From the NCBI RefSeq assembly GCF_027923225.1, contig NZ_BSDI01000041.1, positions 28,343 to 92,342 on the forward strand: a stretch of DNA of 64,000 nt, read 5' to 3'. Below, piece after piece: positions 51,722 through 61,023 of this stretch. Position numbers and translations under genes: made by a program. Source of the stretch: Phytohabitans aurantiacus. Its GTDB lineage: Bacteria; Actinomycetota; Actinomycetes; Mycobacteriales; Micromonosporaceae. Below the pieces are notes generated by a model, which saw only the letters and a program-made list of their open reading frames with translations, searched no databases and had not been told where the DNA came from. Positions within the stretch are counted from its first letter, which is position 1; each line of letters opens with the position of its first letter.

Positions 51722-52771
51722 CTACGAAGAGACCGCGGTGGCCACCGCCGCCGTGCTGGCGCGGACGGTCAGGCGCGGGTCGAGCAGCGTCGCGGCCGGC
51801 ACCGGATGCCCTTCCAGCTTGCGCATCAGCAGCGCGACCGCCTGCCGTCCCACGTCTTCGGCGGGGATGAGCACCGACGACAGGGCCGGGCTGGCGCGCT
51901 CGGCCACCTCGTCGGGGCAGATCGCCACCACCGAGATGTCGTGCGGCACCTGGCGCCCGAGCAGCGGCAGCGTGGCGAGCACGTGGGCGACCGCGGCCTC
52001 GTTGTGCACGACCAGGCCGGACAGGTTCGGGTGGCGTTCGAGGAGGCCGGCCAACTCCTGGCGTACCCCGTCGAAGCTCTCCTCGCACGGCTGCGCGATC
52101 GCGTCGATGCCGTAGCGCTCGGCCGTCTCCGTGAATCCCGCGCGCGTGCGATGCGCGAACCCGGTGTCGCGCTCGTAGACCACCGCCGGCGCGCCGAGCA
52201 GCGCGATGTCGCGGTGGCCGAGCGCGACCAGATGCTCCACGCAGATGGCGCCGGCGCGATAGAAGTCGAGGTCGACGCACGTGAGGTTGGCGGCCTCGGC
52301 GGGGAAGCCGATAAGGACACTCGGCCGCTCCAGGTCGCGCAGCAGCGGCACGCGCGGGTCGTGCATCTCGATGTCCATGAGGACGATGCCGTCGACCATC
52401 GCGCTGGCGGCGATGCGGCGCAGCCCGTCGGGGCCCTCGTCGGCGGTCACCAGGAGCACGTCGTGGTCGAACTGGCGCGCCGTCGTCACGACCGCCGTCG
52501 CGAACTGCATCAGCACGGGCAGGTGCATGCCGGAGCGAAGCGGCAGGACGAGCGCGATCACGTTGGCGCGGCGGCTCGCGAGGGCGCGGGCACCCGCGTT
52601 GGGGTGGTAGCCCAGTGCCCGGATGCTGGCGAGCACCCGCTGCCGCGTCGTCGCCGAGATCGCCCGCTTGCCGCTCAGCACATAGGAGACCGTGCTCACC
52701 GCGACGCCCGCGTGCCGCGCGACGTCGGTGATGGTCACCATGTCGGCGCGCTTCGCCCCGCCCTCAGCCAC
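51722..52771 (-). CDS. LacI-family transcriptional repressor
   Basis: A 349-residue sugar-responsive repressor. The HTH reads VTITDVARHAGVAVSTVSYV LSG across residues about 12-34, followed by the hinge NAGARALASRRAN. The periplasmic-binding-type ligand domain fills the rest. GTG start overlaps the stop of the GH3 gene by 8 bp, so it is the second gene of a GH3-lacI operon. Two perfect palindromes upstream of the GH3 gene are the likely operators. The inducer is probably the GH3 product or substrate. Confidence 0.93.
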   Translation of the reverse strand: MAEGGAKRADMVTITDVARHAGVAVSTVSYVLSGKRAISATTRQRVLASIRALGYHPNAGARALASRRANVIALVLPLRSGMHLPVLMQFATAVVTTARQFDHDVLLVTADEGPDGLRRIAASAMVDGIVLMDIEMHDPRVPLLRDLERPSVLIGFPAEAANLTCVDLDFYRAGAICVEHLVALGHRDIALLGAPAVVYERDTGFAHRTRAGFTETAERYGIDAIAQPCEESFDGVRQELAGLLERHPNLSGLVVHNEAAVAHVLATLPLLGRQVPHDISVVAICPDEVAERASPALSSVLIPAEDVGRQAVALLMRKLEGHPVPAATLLDPRLTVRASTAAVATAVSS

Positions 52772-55634
52772 CAGACTCCTTATTTTCTTCGAAAGTCAGA
52801 TAGCTCACGGTAGCGCCTGGCGCCTCGAACGACAGGTAAAGGTCGCGTACCCCGGCCGCTCCGGTGACCGGGGCTCGCACCTCGGTCCAGTCGTGCCGTC
52901 CGGTCGCCGACGGGACAGTGACCGTACCGGCGACCGGACCGGACACCGGGTCGTCGAGGCGCAGCGTGACCCGTGCTCCGGCGGCCTCCCGGCTGCGGCT
53001 GGTCACCCGCGCGGCCACGGCCGAGGCGCCAGCGCCGAAATCGACCCGCTCGAAGCCGATCCAGCCCGCCGGCTCGGCCGCGCCGACCGCGTCGATGCCG
53101 CCCGGTACGTCGTCGAGCGGCACGGTGCCGGCGTACCCGTCGTTGTCGATCGCTCGCAGTGGACCATCGACCGGGTGCCGGGGCGCGATCACCTCACCGC
53201 GTACGGAGAGCGTGGCGGTCAGCGCGATGTCCAGACTGGACCGTCCGACCTGGATGGTGTGCCGCGCGGTCTCGACGACGGGCCCGCCCCGGGTCACGTC
53301 CCAGAACGCCAGGTCGGCCGCCCGCAGCTCGAAGGTCACGGTGGCCCGTTCGCCGGGTGCCAGCGTGAGCTTGCGGAACCCGCGCAGCTGCCGCAGCGGC
53401 TGCTTCACCTGCGAGCGCCGTTGCCGCGTATAGAGCTGCACCACTTCGTCGCCGGTGCGGTTGCCGGTGTTGGTGACGTCGACGCTGACCTCGACGGTGC
53501 CGTCGGCGTCCACTTCGGTCGCTTGCAGCCGCAGATCGCCGTACTCGAAGGTGGTGTAGCTCAGGCCGTGCCCGAACGGGTACAGCGGTGTGCCGCGGTA
53601 GTAGAGGTAGGTGGCGTCGCACGCGATGATGTCGTAGTCGAGGAGGTCGGGCAGTTCGGCCGCGCTCTGATACCAGGTCTGCGTGAGCCGGCCGCCCGGA
53701 TCGGCGTCACCGAGCAGCACGCTCGCGAGCGCGTGGCCGTACTCCTGGCCGCCGTGCGACGACCACAGCACCGCGGGCAGGTGCTCGTCTGCCCATCCCA
53801 CCGCGTACGGGTAGCTGCTGCTGACGACGAGCACGGTGCGCGGGTTGGCCGCGTGCACCGCCTTGAGGAGCGCCTCCTGCCCGGCCGGCAAGGCGAGGCT
53901 GGCCCGGTCTTCCGTCTCCCGCCCGTTCACCATCGGGTGGTTGCCGACCACGACGATGGCGACGTCCGCGTCAGCGGCCAGCGCCGCGGCGTCGCGCGCG
54001 CCGTCGGTGACAAGCTCCACTGTGAACTCCGTGGCGCGCTCCGCGTCTTCCGCGTCCGCGCGCAGCACCGCGTCGGCGCCCGCGGTGACGTAGCGGTCGG
54101 TGGCGAGGTGGTGCAGCACCACGTGTCCGGAGCCGCGCTCGACGAGGCGGAACGTCTCTGTCACCACCCAGCCGCCAGGCTGCGCCCGGTCGTTGACGAG
54201 GGTGCCGTCGTCGTCGACGCCGACGTGGCGACCGTTGGCCGAGGCGCGCAGCGCCACCACGCCCTCGCCCCAGTCGAACACGTCGAACCACGCCTCCGGC
54301 GCCGCCACCGGCACGTCGGCCCGCACCGGGCCGCCCACCTGGCGGTCGACCGCCCACGCGTACCCGCCGGAGGAGCGCAGCGCGATGCGGTCGACACCTT
54401 CATGGAAGACCGCGCCGTGCGCGCCGAGCCGGTTCACCAGTCCCGTGTACGCCGTGACCGCGTACGGCAACGTGCCGCTGTACCAGTCTTCGTAGACGGT
54501 GTCGGCGAGCGGCCCGATCACGGCGACCTTGGTGGTGGACAGGGGAAGGAGGCCGTCGTTCTTCAGCAGCACGATGGACTGGCGGGCCGCCTCGCGGGCC
54601 AGCTCCTGATGCGCGGCACAGTTGATGACCTCGGCCGTGACCGCGTTGTACGGGTTGGCCTCCGCCGGATCGAATTCGCCCAGTCGGAACCGGGTCGACA
54701 GCACCCGCCGCACCGCACGGTCCACATCGGACTCGTCGATGAGGCCCCGCTCCAGGGCCGCCGTCAGCCGCTCGATGGTCGGGTTGGAGTCGGCGTCGTC
54801 CTCGGTGAAGCTGTCGATCCCGGCGCGCAGCGCGGCGGCGTACCCGGCCGGATGGTCTGTGTGATAGCCCTGTGCGCCCGCGATGTTGGACGCGGCGGCG
54901 GCGTCGCTGACGACCATCAGGTCGTCAGCCGTCCAGCGGCGCAGCTCGCCCTCGATGAGCGGGCTGAGGTGTGCCGGGCGGCCGTTGACGAGGTTGTACG
55001 ACGCCATGACCGCGACCGCCGCGCCCGCCTCGATCGGTGCCCGGAAGGCCGGCAACTCGTACTCGTGCAGCACCCGCGGCGGAAGATTGCTGGAGGTCGT
55101 GCAGCGGTCGGTCTCGTTGTTGTACCCGAGGAAGTGCTTGAGCGTCGGAGCCGTCTTCAGATAGCGCGGATGGTCGCCGCGCAGGCCGTTCGAGTAGGCG
55201 GTGCCCATGACGCCGGTCAGCCACGGGTCCTCGGCGTACCCCTCCTCGTTGCGCCCCCAGCGGGGATCGCGCAGCAGGTTGACCACGGGCGCCCAGACGT
55301 TGAGGCTTATCCGCTCCGGGTCCTTGTGGTGAAAGCCGCGCACCTCGTCGCCGACGGCGCTGCCCACCTCGCGCACGAGGTCGGGGTTCCACGTGGTGGC
55401 GAGCCCGACCGCCTGCGGAAAGACGGTGGCCGGACCGACCCACGCGAGGCCGTGCAGGGCTTCCGTGCCGGTGCGGAACGGGCCGAGTCCGAGTCGGGGG
55501 ATCGGCGCCTGGTACTGGTGCAGCAGGCCGACCTTTTCGGCGAGGGTGAGCCGGCCGACCAGGTCAGCGACTCGGGCGGGGAGGGGCTGGTCAGGGTCGC
55601 GGAAGAGCATTCCCTCCGGTGCTTCTGTCATCAC
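52764..55634 (-). CDS. glycoside hydrolase family 3 (beta-glucosidase/xylosidase type)
   Basis: A 956-residue GH3 enzyme without a signal peptide, so probably cytoplasmic. The N-terminal barrel has FPQAVGLATTWNPDLVREVG and KHFLGYNNETDR, and the nucleophile Asp in LMVVSDAAAASN. The GH3_C domain includes RLTQTWYQS and YPFGHGLSYTTFEY. An Fn3-like domain follows (EVSVDVTNTGNRTGDEVVQL), and a C-terminal beta-sandwich of the CBM6 type (about residues 820-950) closes the protein. An insertion of a PA14-like or beta-trefoil-like region separates the GH3 halves. It is first in the operon with LacI; specificity for glucosides or xylosides is undecided. Confidence 0.93.
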   Translation of the reverse strand: MMTEAPEGMLFRDPDQPLPARVADLVGRLTLAEKVGLLHQYQAPIPRLGLGPFRTGTEALHGLAWVGPATVFPQAVGLATTWNPDLVREVGSAVGDEVRGFHHKDPERISLNVWAPVVNLLRDPRWGRNEEGYAEDPWLTGVMGTAYSNGLRGDHPRYLKTAPTLKHFLGYNNETDRCTTSSNLPPRVLHEYELPAFRAPIEAGAAVAVMASYNLVNGRPAHLSPLIEGELRRWTADDLMVVSDAAAASNIAGAQGYHTDHPAGYAAALRAGIDSFTEDDADSNPTIERLTAALERGLIDESDVDRAVRRVLSTRFRLGEFDPAEANPYNAVTAEVINCAAHQELAREAARQSIVLLKNDGLLPLSTTKVAVIGPLADTVYEDWYSGTLPYAVTAYTGLVNRLGAHGAVFHEGVDRIALRSSGGYAWAVDRQVGGPVRADVPVAAPEAWFDVFDWGEGVVALRASANGRHVGVDDDGTLVNDRAQPGGWVVTETFRLVERGSGHVVLHHLATDRYVTAGADAVLRADAEDAERATEFTVELVTDGARDAAALAADADVAIVVVGNHPMVNGRETEDRASLALPAGQEALLKAVHAANPRTVLVVSSSYPYAVGWADEHLPAVLWSSHGGQEYGHALASVLLGDADPGGRLTQTWYQSAAELPDLLDYDIIACDATYLYYRGTPLYPFGHGLSYTTFEYGDLRLQATEVDADGTVEVSVDVTNTGNRTGDEVVQLYTRQRRSQVKQPLRQLRGFRKLTLAPGERATVTFELRAADLAFWDVTRGGPVVETARHTIQVGRSSLDIALTATLSVRGEVIAPRHPVDGPLRAIDNDGYAGTVPLDDVPGGIDAVGAAEPAGWIGFERVDFGAGASAVAARVTSRSREAAGARVTLRLDDPVSGPVAGTVTVPSATGRHDWTEVRAPVTGAAGVRDLYLSFEAPGATVSYLTFEENKESGG

Positions 55635-55670
55635 CGATCACCCGATCTTCGTGTGCCCTGGGCTATCACG

Positions 55671-55682
55671 CGAAGCGCTTCG
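55671..55682. promoter_or_regulatory. LacI-type operator 1
   Basis: CGAAGCGCTTCG, a perfect 12-bp palindrome 37 bp upstream of the GH3 start. It is the typical LacI-family core (centre CG). Confidence 0.75.
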
Positions 55683-55711
55683 ACAGGCCACCCGCAGCTG
55701 AGTCGCCGGTC

Positions 55712-55725
55712 TCGAAGCGCTTCGA
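55712..55725. promoter_or_regulatory. LacI-type operator 2
   Basis: TCGAAGCGCTTCGA, a perfect 14-bp palindrome. Its centre is 42 bp (four helical turns) from operator 1, so two bound repressors would face the same side. Confidence 0.75.
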
Positions 55726-55848
55726 CAACCTGTCGAAGAAAACTCCGTCGCTGGCACGAGTTTCCGCCGTGTTACGCCGGAGCCCTTTGAGACTGGCATC
55801 ACACAGTGGTTGAGGTCAATAGGGAGCGCTCCCAAATCCCTGGCCTCC

Positions 55849-55902
55849 GTGATCAGGGCGTCCCTCAAGTCGCCCTAACGACTTGAGGGACGCCCTGATC
55901 AC
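55849..55902. repeat. 54-bp palindromic element, copy 8
   Basis: Same family; it lies between the tandem GH3 and ROK genes. The ROK stop (TGA, 55901-55899) lies inside the element. Confidence 0.95.
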
Positions 55903-57134
55903 GACGGTGGCGAGGGGGGCGGGGGTAGGTGACCAGCGTCTACCGTGGCCAAGGCGCGAGCGGCGCCACCTACGGCCGCCGTCCCGGCTCCGAGCGTCGA
56001 CGCGACGATCCGACACCCGCCGGCGTCCGGCGCGACCGCCCGCGCGGCCAGCTCGGCCTCGGCGGCGGGCAGCAGCCACGGCGCCAGCGGCACGAAGTTG
56101 CCGCCCAGCACCACCACGTCGGGGTTGATGACGTTGGTGAGGATGGCCACCCCATGACCCAGGTGCCGGCCGACGGCCGCGAGCGAGTCCACTGTGGCCG
56201 GATCGCCGCGCCGGGCGAGCCGGACCACCTCGTCGACCTCGGGGGCGAAGTCGGTGATCGGGCCGTCGGCCTCGGCGTCGGGCAGCACCCGGCGGATGAT
56301 CGCGGGGATGCCGGCCATGGCTTCGAGGCAGCCGGTGCGCCCGCAGGGGCAGCGGGGCCCGCTCGGGTCGATCTGGACATGGCCGATCTCGCCGCTGAAC
56401 CCGCGACCGCCGCGCAGCAGCCGGCCATCGACGATCACGCCGGCACCGATGCCGACCTCGCCGGTCAGGTACACGAGGTCGGACGAGCCCGCGAAGGCGC
56501 CGTACCGGTGCTCGGCCAGTGCCGACAGGTTGGCGTCGTTGTCGACCGCCACGTCGTACTTGGGATCGCGCAGCGCGTGCACGAGGTCGGCGCGCAGGTC
56601 GACGTCGCGCCAGCCGAGGTTGGCGGCGAGGCGCACGGTGCCGTCGGAGTCGACGAGTCCCGGTACGCCGACGGTGAGCCCGAGTACTTGCCGATTCTGG
56701 CTGCCGACGCGCCCGGCGACCCGGCCGGCGAGGGCGGCGATGGCGCTGACGGCCTTGCCCGGCGACGAGGCGAGCGCGGGGAATGACCGGCGCCACGACA
56801 GCAGCTGCTCGCCGGCGAGGTCGACGGCGACGGCGGTGAGCTGGTCGGCGCTGACCGCGAGCCCGATCGCCGCGTACGGCTGGCCGTCGAGCACCAGCAT
56901 GGTCGCGGGCCGGCCGATGCGGTGCTCGGCGAGGCCGGTCTCGCGCAACAGCCGCCGCTCGATGAGGTCGGCGACCAGGCTGGAGACGGTGGCCTTGTTG
57001 AGGCCGGTGGCGGCGGCGATGTCCGCGCGCGAGCAGGGCGCGTGGTTGCGGACGTGACGCAGCACCACGGCGAGGTTGGTGGCCCGCACGTCGGCGAAGT
57101 CGGCCGGCTGTGGCCCTGTCTGCATCGTGATCAA
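55899..57134 (-). CDS. ROK-family transcriptional repressor
   Basis: A 411-residue XylR/NagC-type repressor. The N-terminal winged helix reads IAAATGLNKATVSSLVADLI. The ROK sugar-kinase-like domain follows with GLTVGVPGLVDSDG and the structural zinc motif GHVQIDPSGPRCPCGRTGCL (His plus three Cys). It lacks obvious kinase function because regulatory ROK proteins sense, not phosphorylate. It is divergent from the sugar ABC operon and probably controls it through the inverted repeat at 57235-57261. Its stop is in the 54-bp palindrome. Confidence 0.93.
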   Translation of the reverse strand: MITMQTGPQPADFADVRATNLAVVLRHVRNHAPCSRADIAAATGLNKATVSSLVADLIERRLLRETGLAEHRIGRPATMLVLDGQPYAAIGLAVSADQLTAVAVDLAGEQLLSWRRSFPALASSPGKAVSAIAALAGRVAGRVGSQNRQVLGLTVGVPGLVDSDGTVRLAANLGWRDVDLRADLVHALRDPKYDVAVDNDANLSALAEHRYGAFAGSSDLVYLTGEVGIGAGVIVDGRLLRGGRGFSGEIGHVQIDPSGPRCPCGRTGCLEAMAGIPAIIRRVLPDAEADGPITDFAPEVDEVVRLARRGDPATVDSLAAVGRHLGHGVAILTNVINPDVVVLGGNFVPLAPWLLPAAEAELAARAVAPDAGGCRIVASTLGAGTAAVGGAARALATVDAGHLPPPPSPPS

Positions 57135-57234
57135 GTCAGCCCCGTTCCCGGCGAGATGTCTTGATGGTGCCCCGGGCTGGCTTGACCATCATGCCGTACC
57201 GGGTGCGCCCTTGTGGCGGCGGTCACCGTTGGTC

Positions 57235-57261
57235 TAGTTTGTTTAGTCGGCAGACGAACTA
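57235..57261. promoter_or_regulatory. ROK/XylR-type operator
   Basis: The inverted repeat TAGTTTGTTT-N7-AGACGAACTA (8 of 10 arm positions match) resembles the TTAGTTTGT/ACAAACTAA operators of XylR-type ROK repressors. It lies between the divergent ROK and sugar ABC genes. Confidence 0.65.
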
Positions 57262-57305
57262 ACTCTACAGTTCTATCACTTTTTAGCAACGGAAGGGAGT
57301 GCGCC

Positions 57306-58985
57306 GTGACGTCACCCCTCGCGGGCGCGGCCACCAACCGCAGAAACTTCCTCGGCCTGGCGGGTCTCGGCGTGGCGGCTCTCGCCGGCGGCGGCCTGCT
57401 CTCCGCTTGCGGCGGAGAGACCGGCAGCGAGGGCGCTGCGACCGGGACTGACAAGATCGCCAGCTTGCTGCCGAGGCTCAAGGAGCTCAACCTCGGCATC
57501 CCCAAGCCGGACGTGCCGGGCGTGCGCCCGATCGCCGACGGCTATACGACCTACCCGTCCACGCTCGTCGACGCCATCAGCGAGACGCCGGGCAAGAGCG
57601 GCAAGGTCATCAAGACGATGTACCCGGCCTGGGGCCCGCCGGCGCCGGCGCTGGGCTCCAACCAGTACCTCGCCGCGGTCAACAAAGAGCTCGGCATCGA
57701 CGTGGACCCCAGCGCGCAGGACGGCCTGGTGTACGCGGACAAGATGAACGCCCTGCTCGCCGCCCGCGACGTGCCCGACCTGCTCTGCATCCCCGACTGG
57801 GAGGTCGAGAAGCTGCCGCGCTTCGGTGACGCGGTCAAGGCGCTCTTCGAGGACCTCACCGACTACCTCTCCGGCGACAAGATCGACGCGTACCCGATGA
57901 TGGCGACCTTCCCGACGGGCGCCTGGCGCCGGTCGGTGTGGAACGAGCGCCTGATGGCGATCCCGAACCCGACCGACGGCCCCTACGCCTGGGGCTTCTT
58001 CTACCGCAAGGATCTGCTCGACGCCCTCGGCCACACGTACCCGAAGAGCATCGAGGAGCTGCTCGCCGTCGGCAAGGCGGTCACCAACCCCAGCAAGGGG
58101 GTGTGGGCGTTCGACGACATGTTCGCGATGGTCCAGATGTTCCACAAGGTGCCGGGCGCCGACACCGGTTGGCGCCTGAAGGCGGACGGCACGCCGGAGC
58201 ACAAGTACGAGACCGCCGAGTTCAAGCAGGCCGCCGAGGTGATGGCCCAGATCTACAAGGACGGCCTCGTCCACCCGGAGCTGGTCGCCAGCAAGGGCGC
58301 CGACTCCAAGAAGCTGCTGGAGAGCGGCAAGATCCTTTTCAAGCAGGACGGCATGGGCATGTGGCAGGGCATGCAGGCCGAGCAGCAGAAGGTCACGCCG
58401 GGCTTCAACATCCAGCCGGTGCCGATCTTCTCCGCGACCGGGGGCGACCCGCTGGTCTGGGGTGACGACAAGCCGATCTCGTACACCTTCATCAAGAAGG
58501 GCCTCGGGAAGGAGCGGGTCGAGGAGCTGCTTCGGGTGATCAACTGGTGCTCCGCGCCGTTCGGCACGAAGGAGTGGCAGCTGCGCCAGTACGGCGTCGA
58601 GGGCACGCACTACACGATGACGCCGACCGGGCCGCAAAAGACCGAGCTGGGCTTCAAGGAGGCAGGCGACCAGTACTTCTTCGTCAGCGGTCGCAGCCCG
58701 GTCGTCGCGCCGACCCCGCAGACGCCGAACTACGTCAAGGACCTGATCACGTACTCGAACTCGATGGTCAAGTTCCTGGAGAAGAGCCCCTGGGACGACT
58801 TCAAGCTGGAGTTCCCGACCAAGTACAAGGCCGAGACCGTCCCCACCGAAGACAAGATCACTGACGTCGTGCGCGGCCGGCGCCCGCTGAGCGACCTCGA
58901 CAAGGTCGTGCAGGAGTGGCGCAGCAACGGCGGTGACGAGGCCCGCGACTTCCTCGCCAAGACGCTGTCCGACGCTGGAAAATGA
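57306..58985 (+). CDS. extracellular sugar-binding lipoprotein (Tat-type)
   Basis: A 559-residue solute-binding protein of a carbohydrate ABC importer. The N-terminus has a twin-arginine motif NRRNFLGLAG and a lipobox LLSACGG, so it is exported folded through Tat and anchored by lipid added by Lgt. The large size and KAVTNPSKGVWAFDDMF-type middle resemble the LplA/YtcQ group that works with LplB and YtcP permeases. GTG 57306 follows GGAAGGGAG. The stop overlaps the first permease start (ATGA). Oligosaccharide ligands are likely given the GH42 and GH3 genes nearby. Confidence 0.92.
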   Translation: MTSPLAGAATNRRNFLGLAGLGVAALAGGGLLSACGGETGSEGAATGTDKIASLLPRLKELNLGIPKPDVPGVRPIADGYTTYPSTLVDAISETPGKSGKVIKTMYPAWGPPAPALGSNQYLAAVNKELGIDVDPSAQDGLVYADKMNALLAARDVPDLLCIPDWEVEKLPRFGDAVKALFEDLTDYLSGDKIDAYPMMATFPTGAWRRSVWNERLMAIPNPTDGPYAWGFFYRKDLLDALGHTYPKSIEELLAVGKAVTNPSKGVWAFDDMFAMVQMFHKVPGADTGWRLKADGTPEHKYETAEFKQAAEVMAQIYKDGLVHPELVASKGADSKKLLESGKILFKQDGMGMWQGMQAEQQKVTPGFNIQPVPIFSATGGDPLVWGDDKPISYTFIKKGLGKERVEELLRVINWCSAPFGTKEWQLRQYGVEGTHYTMTPTGPQKTELGFKEAGDQYFFVSGRSPVVAPTPQTPNYVKDLITYSNSMVKFLEKSPWDDFKLEFPTKYKAETVPTEDKITDVVRGRRPLSDLDKVVQEWRSNGGDEARDFLAKTLSDAGK

Positions 58986-60034
58986 GCACTCGCGAAGAAG
59001 CACCACCGGCGGCGGGGTCGGGCGCGTCCCGTACCCCGCCTCCGGGCACCACGCGCGCCGCGGAGGGCGCGGTGTCCGCACGCCGCAAGCCCTCAAAGCG
59101 CCATCGGGTACCGTTCCGGGCCCGCCTGCGCCGCGACTGGCCCCTGCTGCTGATGACCCTGCCCGGCGCGCTCGTCCTGCTCGTCTTCCACTACCTGCCG
59201 GCACTGGGCAACGTGGTCGCCTTCCAGGACTACAACCCGTTTGCCGGCGACAGCCCGCTCCAGGCGTTTCTGGGCAGCGAGTGGATCGGGTTCGCCAACT
59301 TCGAAAACCTCTTCAGCAGCGACGCGTTCTGGGAGTCGGTCTGGAACACGCTGTCCATCACGGCGTTCCAGCTCGTGTTCTTCTTCCCGCTGCCGATCGC
59401 GCTCGCGATCCTGCTCAACAGCGTGCTGTCGACGAGGCTGCGGTCGTTCATCCAGACCGTGGTGTACCTGCCGCACTTCTTCAGCTGGGTGCTGGTGGTG
59501 ACGTTCTTCGTGCAGATGCTCGGCGGCGCCGGCCTGCTCGCGCAGGAAATGCGCGAGGCCGGCCTCCAGCCGTGGAACATCATGACCAACCCGGACACGT
59601 TCATCATCCTGGTGACGGCCGAGTCGGTGTGGAAAGACGTCGGCTGGGGCACCATCATCTTCCTCGCCGCGCTGTCGACCATCGACACCGACCTCTATGA
59701 ACAGTCTGCTGTGGACGGTGCGAGCCGGTGGCGGCGGTTGTGGCACGTCACCCTGCCCGGCCTGCGGCCGGTCATAGTACTGCTGCTGATCCTGCGGCTC
59801 GGCGACGCGCTGTCGGTGGGCTTCGAGCAGTTCATCCTGCAGCGCGACGCGGTCGGCCGCGGCGCCGCCGAGGTGCTCGACACCTTCGTGTACTACCACG
59901 CCATCGCGACCGGCGACTACGGCTTCGGAGCCGCGGCCGGCCTCTTCAAGGCGGCCATCGGGCTCGTGCTGATCCTGGCCGCGAACAAGATGGCACACCT
60001 GCTGGGCGAACGGGGGATCTACTCGAAATCATGA
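58982..60034 (+). CDS. sugar ABC transporter permease (LplB-like)
   Basis: A 350-residue membrane protein with six helices; the first is LLLMTLPGALVLLVFHYLPA. The coupling EAA-type loop reads EQSAVDGASRWRRLWHVTLP GL across the conserved region, typical of MalF-like permeases. The N-terminal ~50 residues are a cytoplasmic Pro/Arg-rich tail. It overlaps both neighbours by 4 bp. No ATPase gene is in the operon, so a shared MsmK-type ATPase is expected. Confidence 0.93.
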   Translation: MSTREEAPPAAGSGASRTPPPGTTRAAEGAVSARRKPSKRHRVPFRARLRRDWPLLLMTLPGALVLLVFHYLPALGNVVAFQDYNPFAGDSPLQAFLGSEWIGFANFENLFSSDAFWESVWNTLSITAFQLVFFFPLPIALAILLNSVLSTRLRSFIQTVVYLPHFFSWVLVVTFFVQMLGGAGLLAQEMREAGLQPWNIMTNPDTFIILVTAESVWKDVGWGTIIFLAALSTIDTDLYEQSAVDGASRWRRLWHVTLPGLRPVIVLLLILRLGDALSVGFEQFILQRDAVGRGAAEVLDTFVYYHAIATGDYGFGAAAGLFKAAIGLVLILAANKMAHLLGERGIYSKS

Positions 60035-60951
60035 GCGTCCAACTCGCCACCAAGCTGCGCAAGCCATCGCGCCGTCCGGCCTGGGAGGAGAAGCCGACCC
60101 CGGTTGGCCTCGCCGTCAAGGGCCTCGTCCTCACCGCCGTGGTTCTCGCCGTGCTCGTGCCACTGTGGACCGTCGTGGTAACGAGTCTCTCGTCCCGCCA
60201 GACCATCAACGAGGCGGGCGGCCTGGTGATGATTCCGAAGGGGATCGACGCGTCCGCGTACGTGACGATCTTCTCCGGTGGCACCGTCACCAAGGCGTTG
60301 TGGATCAGCACCCTCGTGACCGTCGCCGGCACCGCGGTGAGCCTCCTGCTGACCGTGCTCGCCGCGTACGGGCTGTCCCGCCCGGGCTCGCTCGGGCACC
60401 GGTCGCTGCTGTTCTACTTCCTGCTGACGTTCCTCATCTATCCGGGCCTGGTGCCCAGCTACCTGGTGGTGACCGGGCTCGGGCTCAAAGACAGCCTGTG
60501 GTCGCTGATCCTGCCGACCGCGGTCAGCGTCTTCAACCTCGTGGTGATCCGGGCGTTCTTCCAGGCCATCCCGCAGGAACTGCTCGACAGCGCGCGCATC
60601 GACGGCGCCGGCGAGCTGCGCATCCTGATCCGGATCGTGCTGCCGCTGTCGAAGGCGGTGATCGCGGTGGTGGGCCTCTTCTACGCGGTCGGGTACTGGA
60701 ACACGTGGTTCAACGCGTTGCTGTACATCGACGACAACGACAAGTTCCCGATCCAGCGGATCCTGCAAAGCATCGTCCTGCAGGGGCAGTCGCCGACCTT
60801 CTCCGGCCTGCCCGTCGGCACGGCGATGCCGCCGACGCTGGCGGTGAAGATGGCGGTTGTCGTCGTGGCGGTCGCCCCAATCGCCATCGTGTACCCGTTC
60901 ATCCAGCGCCACTTCGTCAAGGGCGTCATCCTCGGCGCCATCAAGGGCTAA
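60031..60951 (+). CDS. sugar ABC transporter permease (YtcP-like)
   Basis: A 306-residue membrane protein with six helices and the EAA loop PQELLDSARIDGAGELRIL, typical of MalG-like permeases. It pairs with the LplB-like permease. The ATG at 60031 overlaps the preceding stop. It is the last gene of the importer operon; a 54-bp palindrome follows 12 bp after its stop. Confidence 0.93.
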   Translation: MSVQLATKLRKPSRRPAWEEKPTPVGLAVKGLVLTAVVLAVLVPLWTVVVTSLSSRQTINEAGGLVMIPKGIDASAYVTIFSGGTVTKALWISTLVTVAGTAVSLLLTVLAAYGLSRPGSLGHRSLLFYFLLTFLIYPGLVPSYLVVTGLGLKDSLWSLILPTAVSVFNLVVIRAFFQAIPQELLDSARIDGAGELRILIRIVLPLSKAVIAVVGLFYAVGYWNTWFNALLYIDDNDKFPIQRILQSIVLQGQSPTFSGLPVGTAMPPTLAVKMAVVVVAVAPIAIVYPFIQRHFVKGVILGAIKG

Positions 60952-60963
60952 CCCTTTCCCTCC

Positions 60964-61017
60964 GTGATCAGGGCGTCCCTCAAGTCGTTAGAGCAACTTG
61001 AGGGACGCCCTGATCAT
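60964..61017. repeat. 54-bp palindromic element, copy 9
   Basis: Same family; it lies between the convergent permease and protease genes. It ends GATCAT instead of GATCAC. The centre reads GTTAGAGCAAC. Confidence 0.95.
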
Positions 61018-61023
61018 GGGGGT

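Noticed and set aside
52692..55790. 1032-residue plus-strand frame opposite the GH3 gene
   Set aside because: GC-skew shadow; the GH3 gene has full catalytic motifs.
7107..61017. CRISPR array from recurring repeats
   Set aside because: The copies are kilobases apart, palindromic and without spacers or cas genes.
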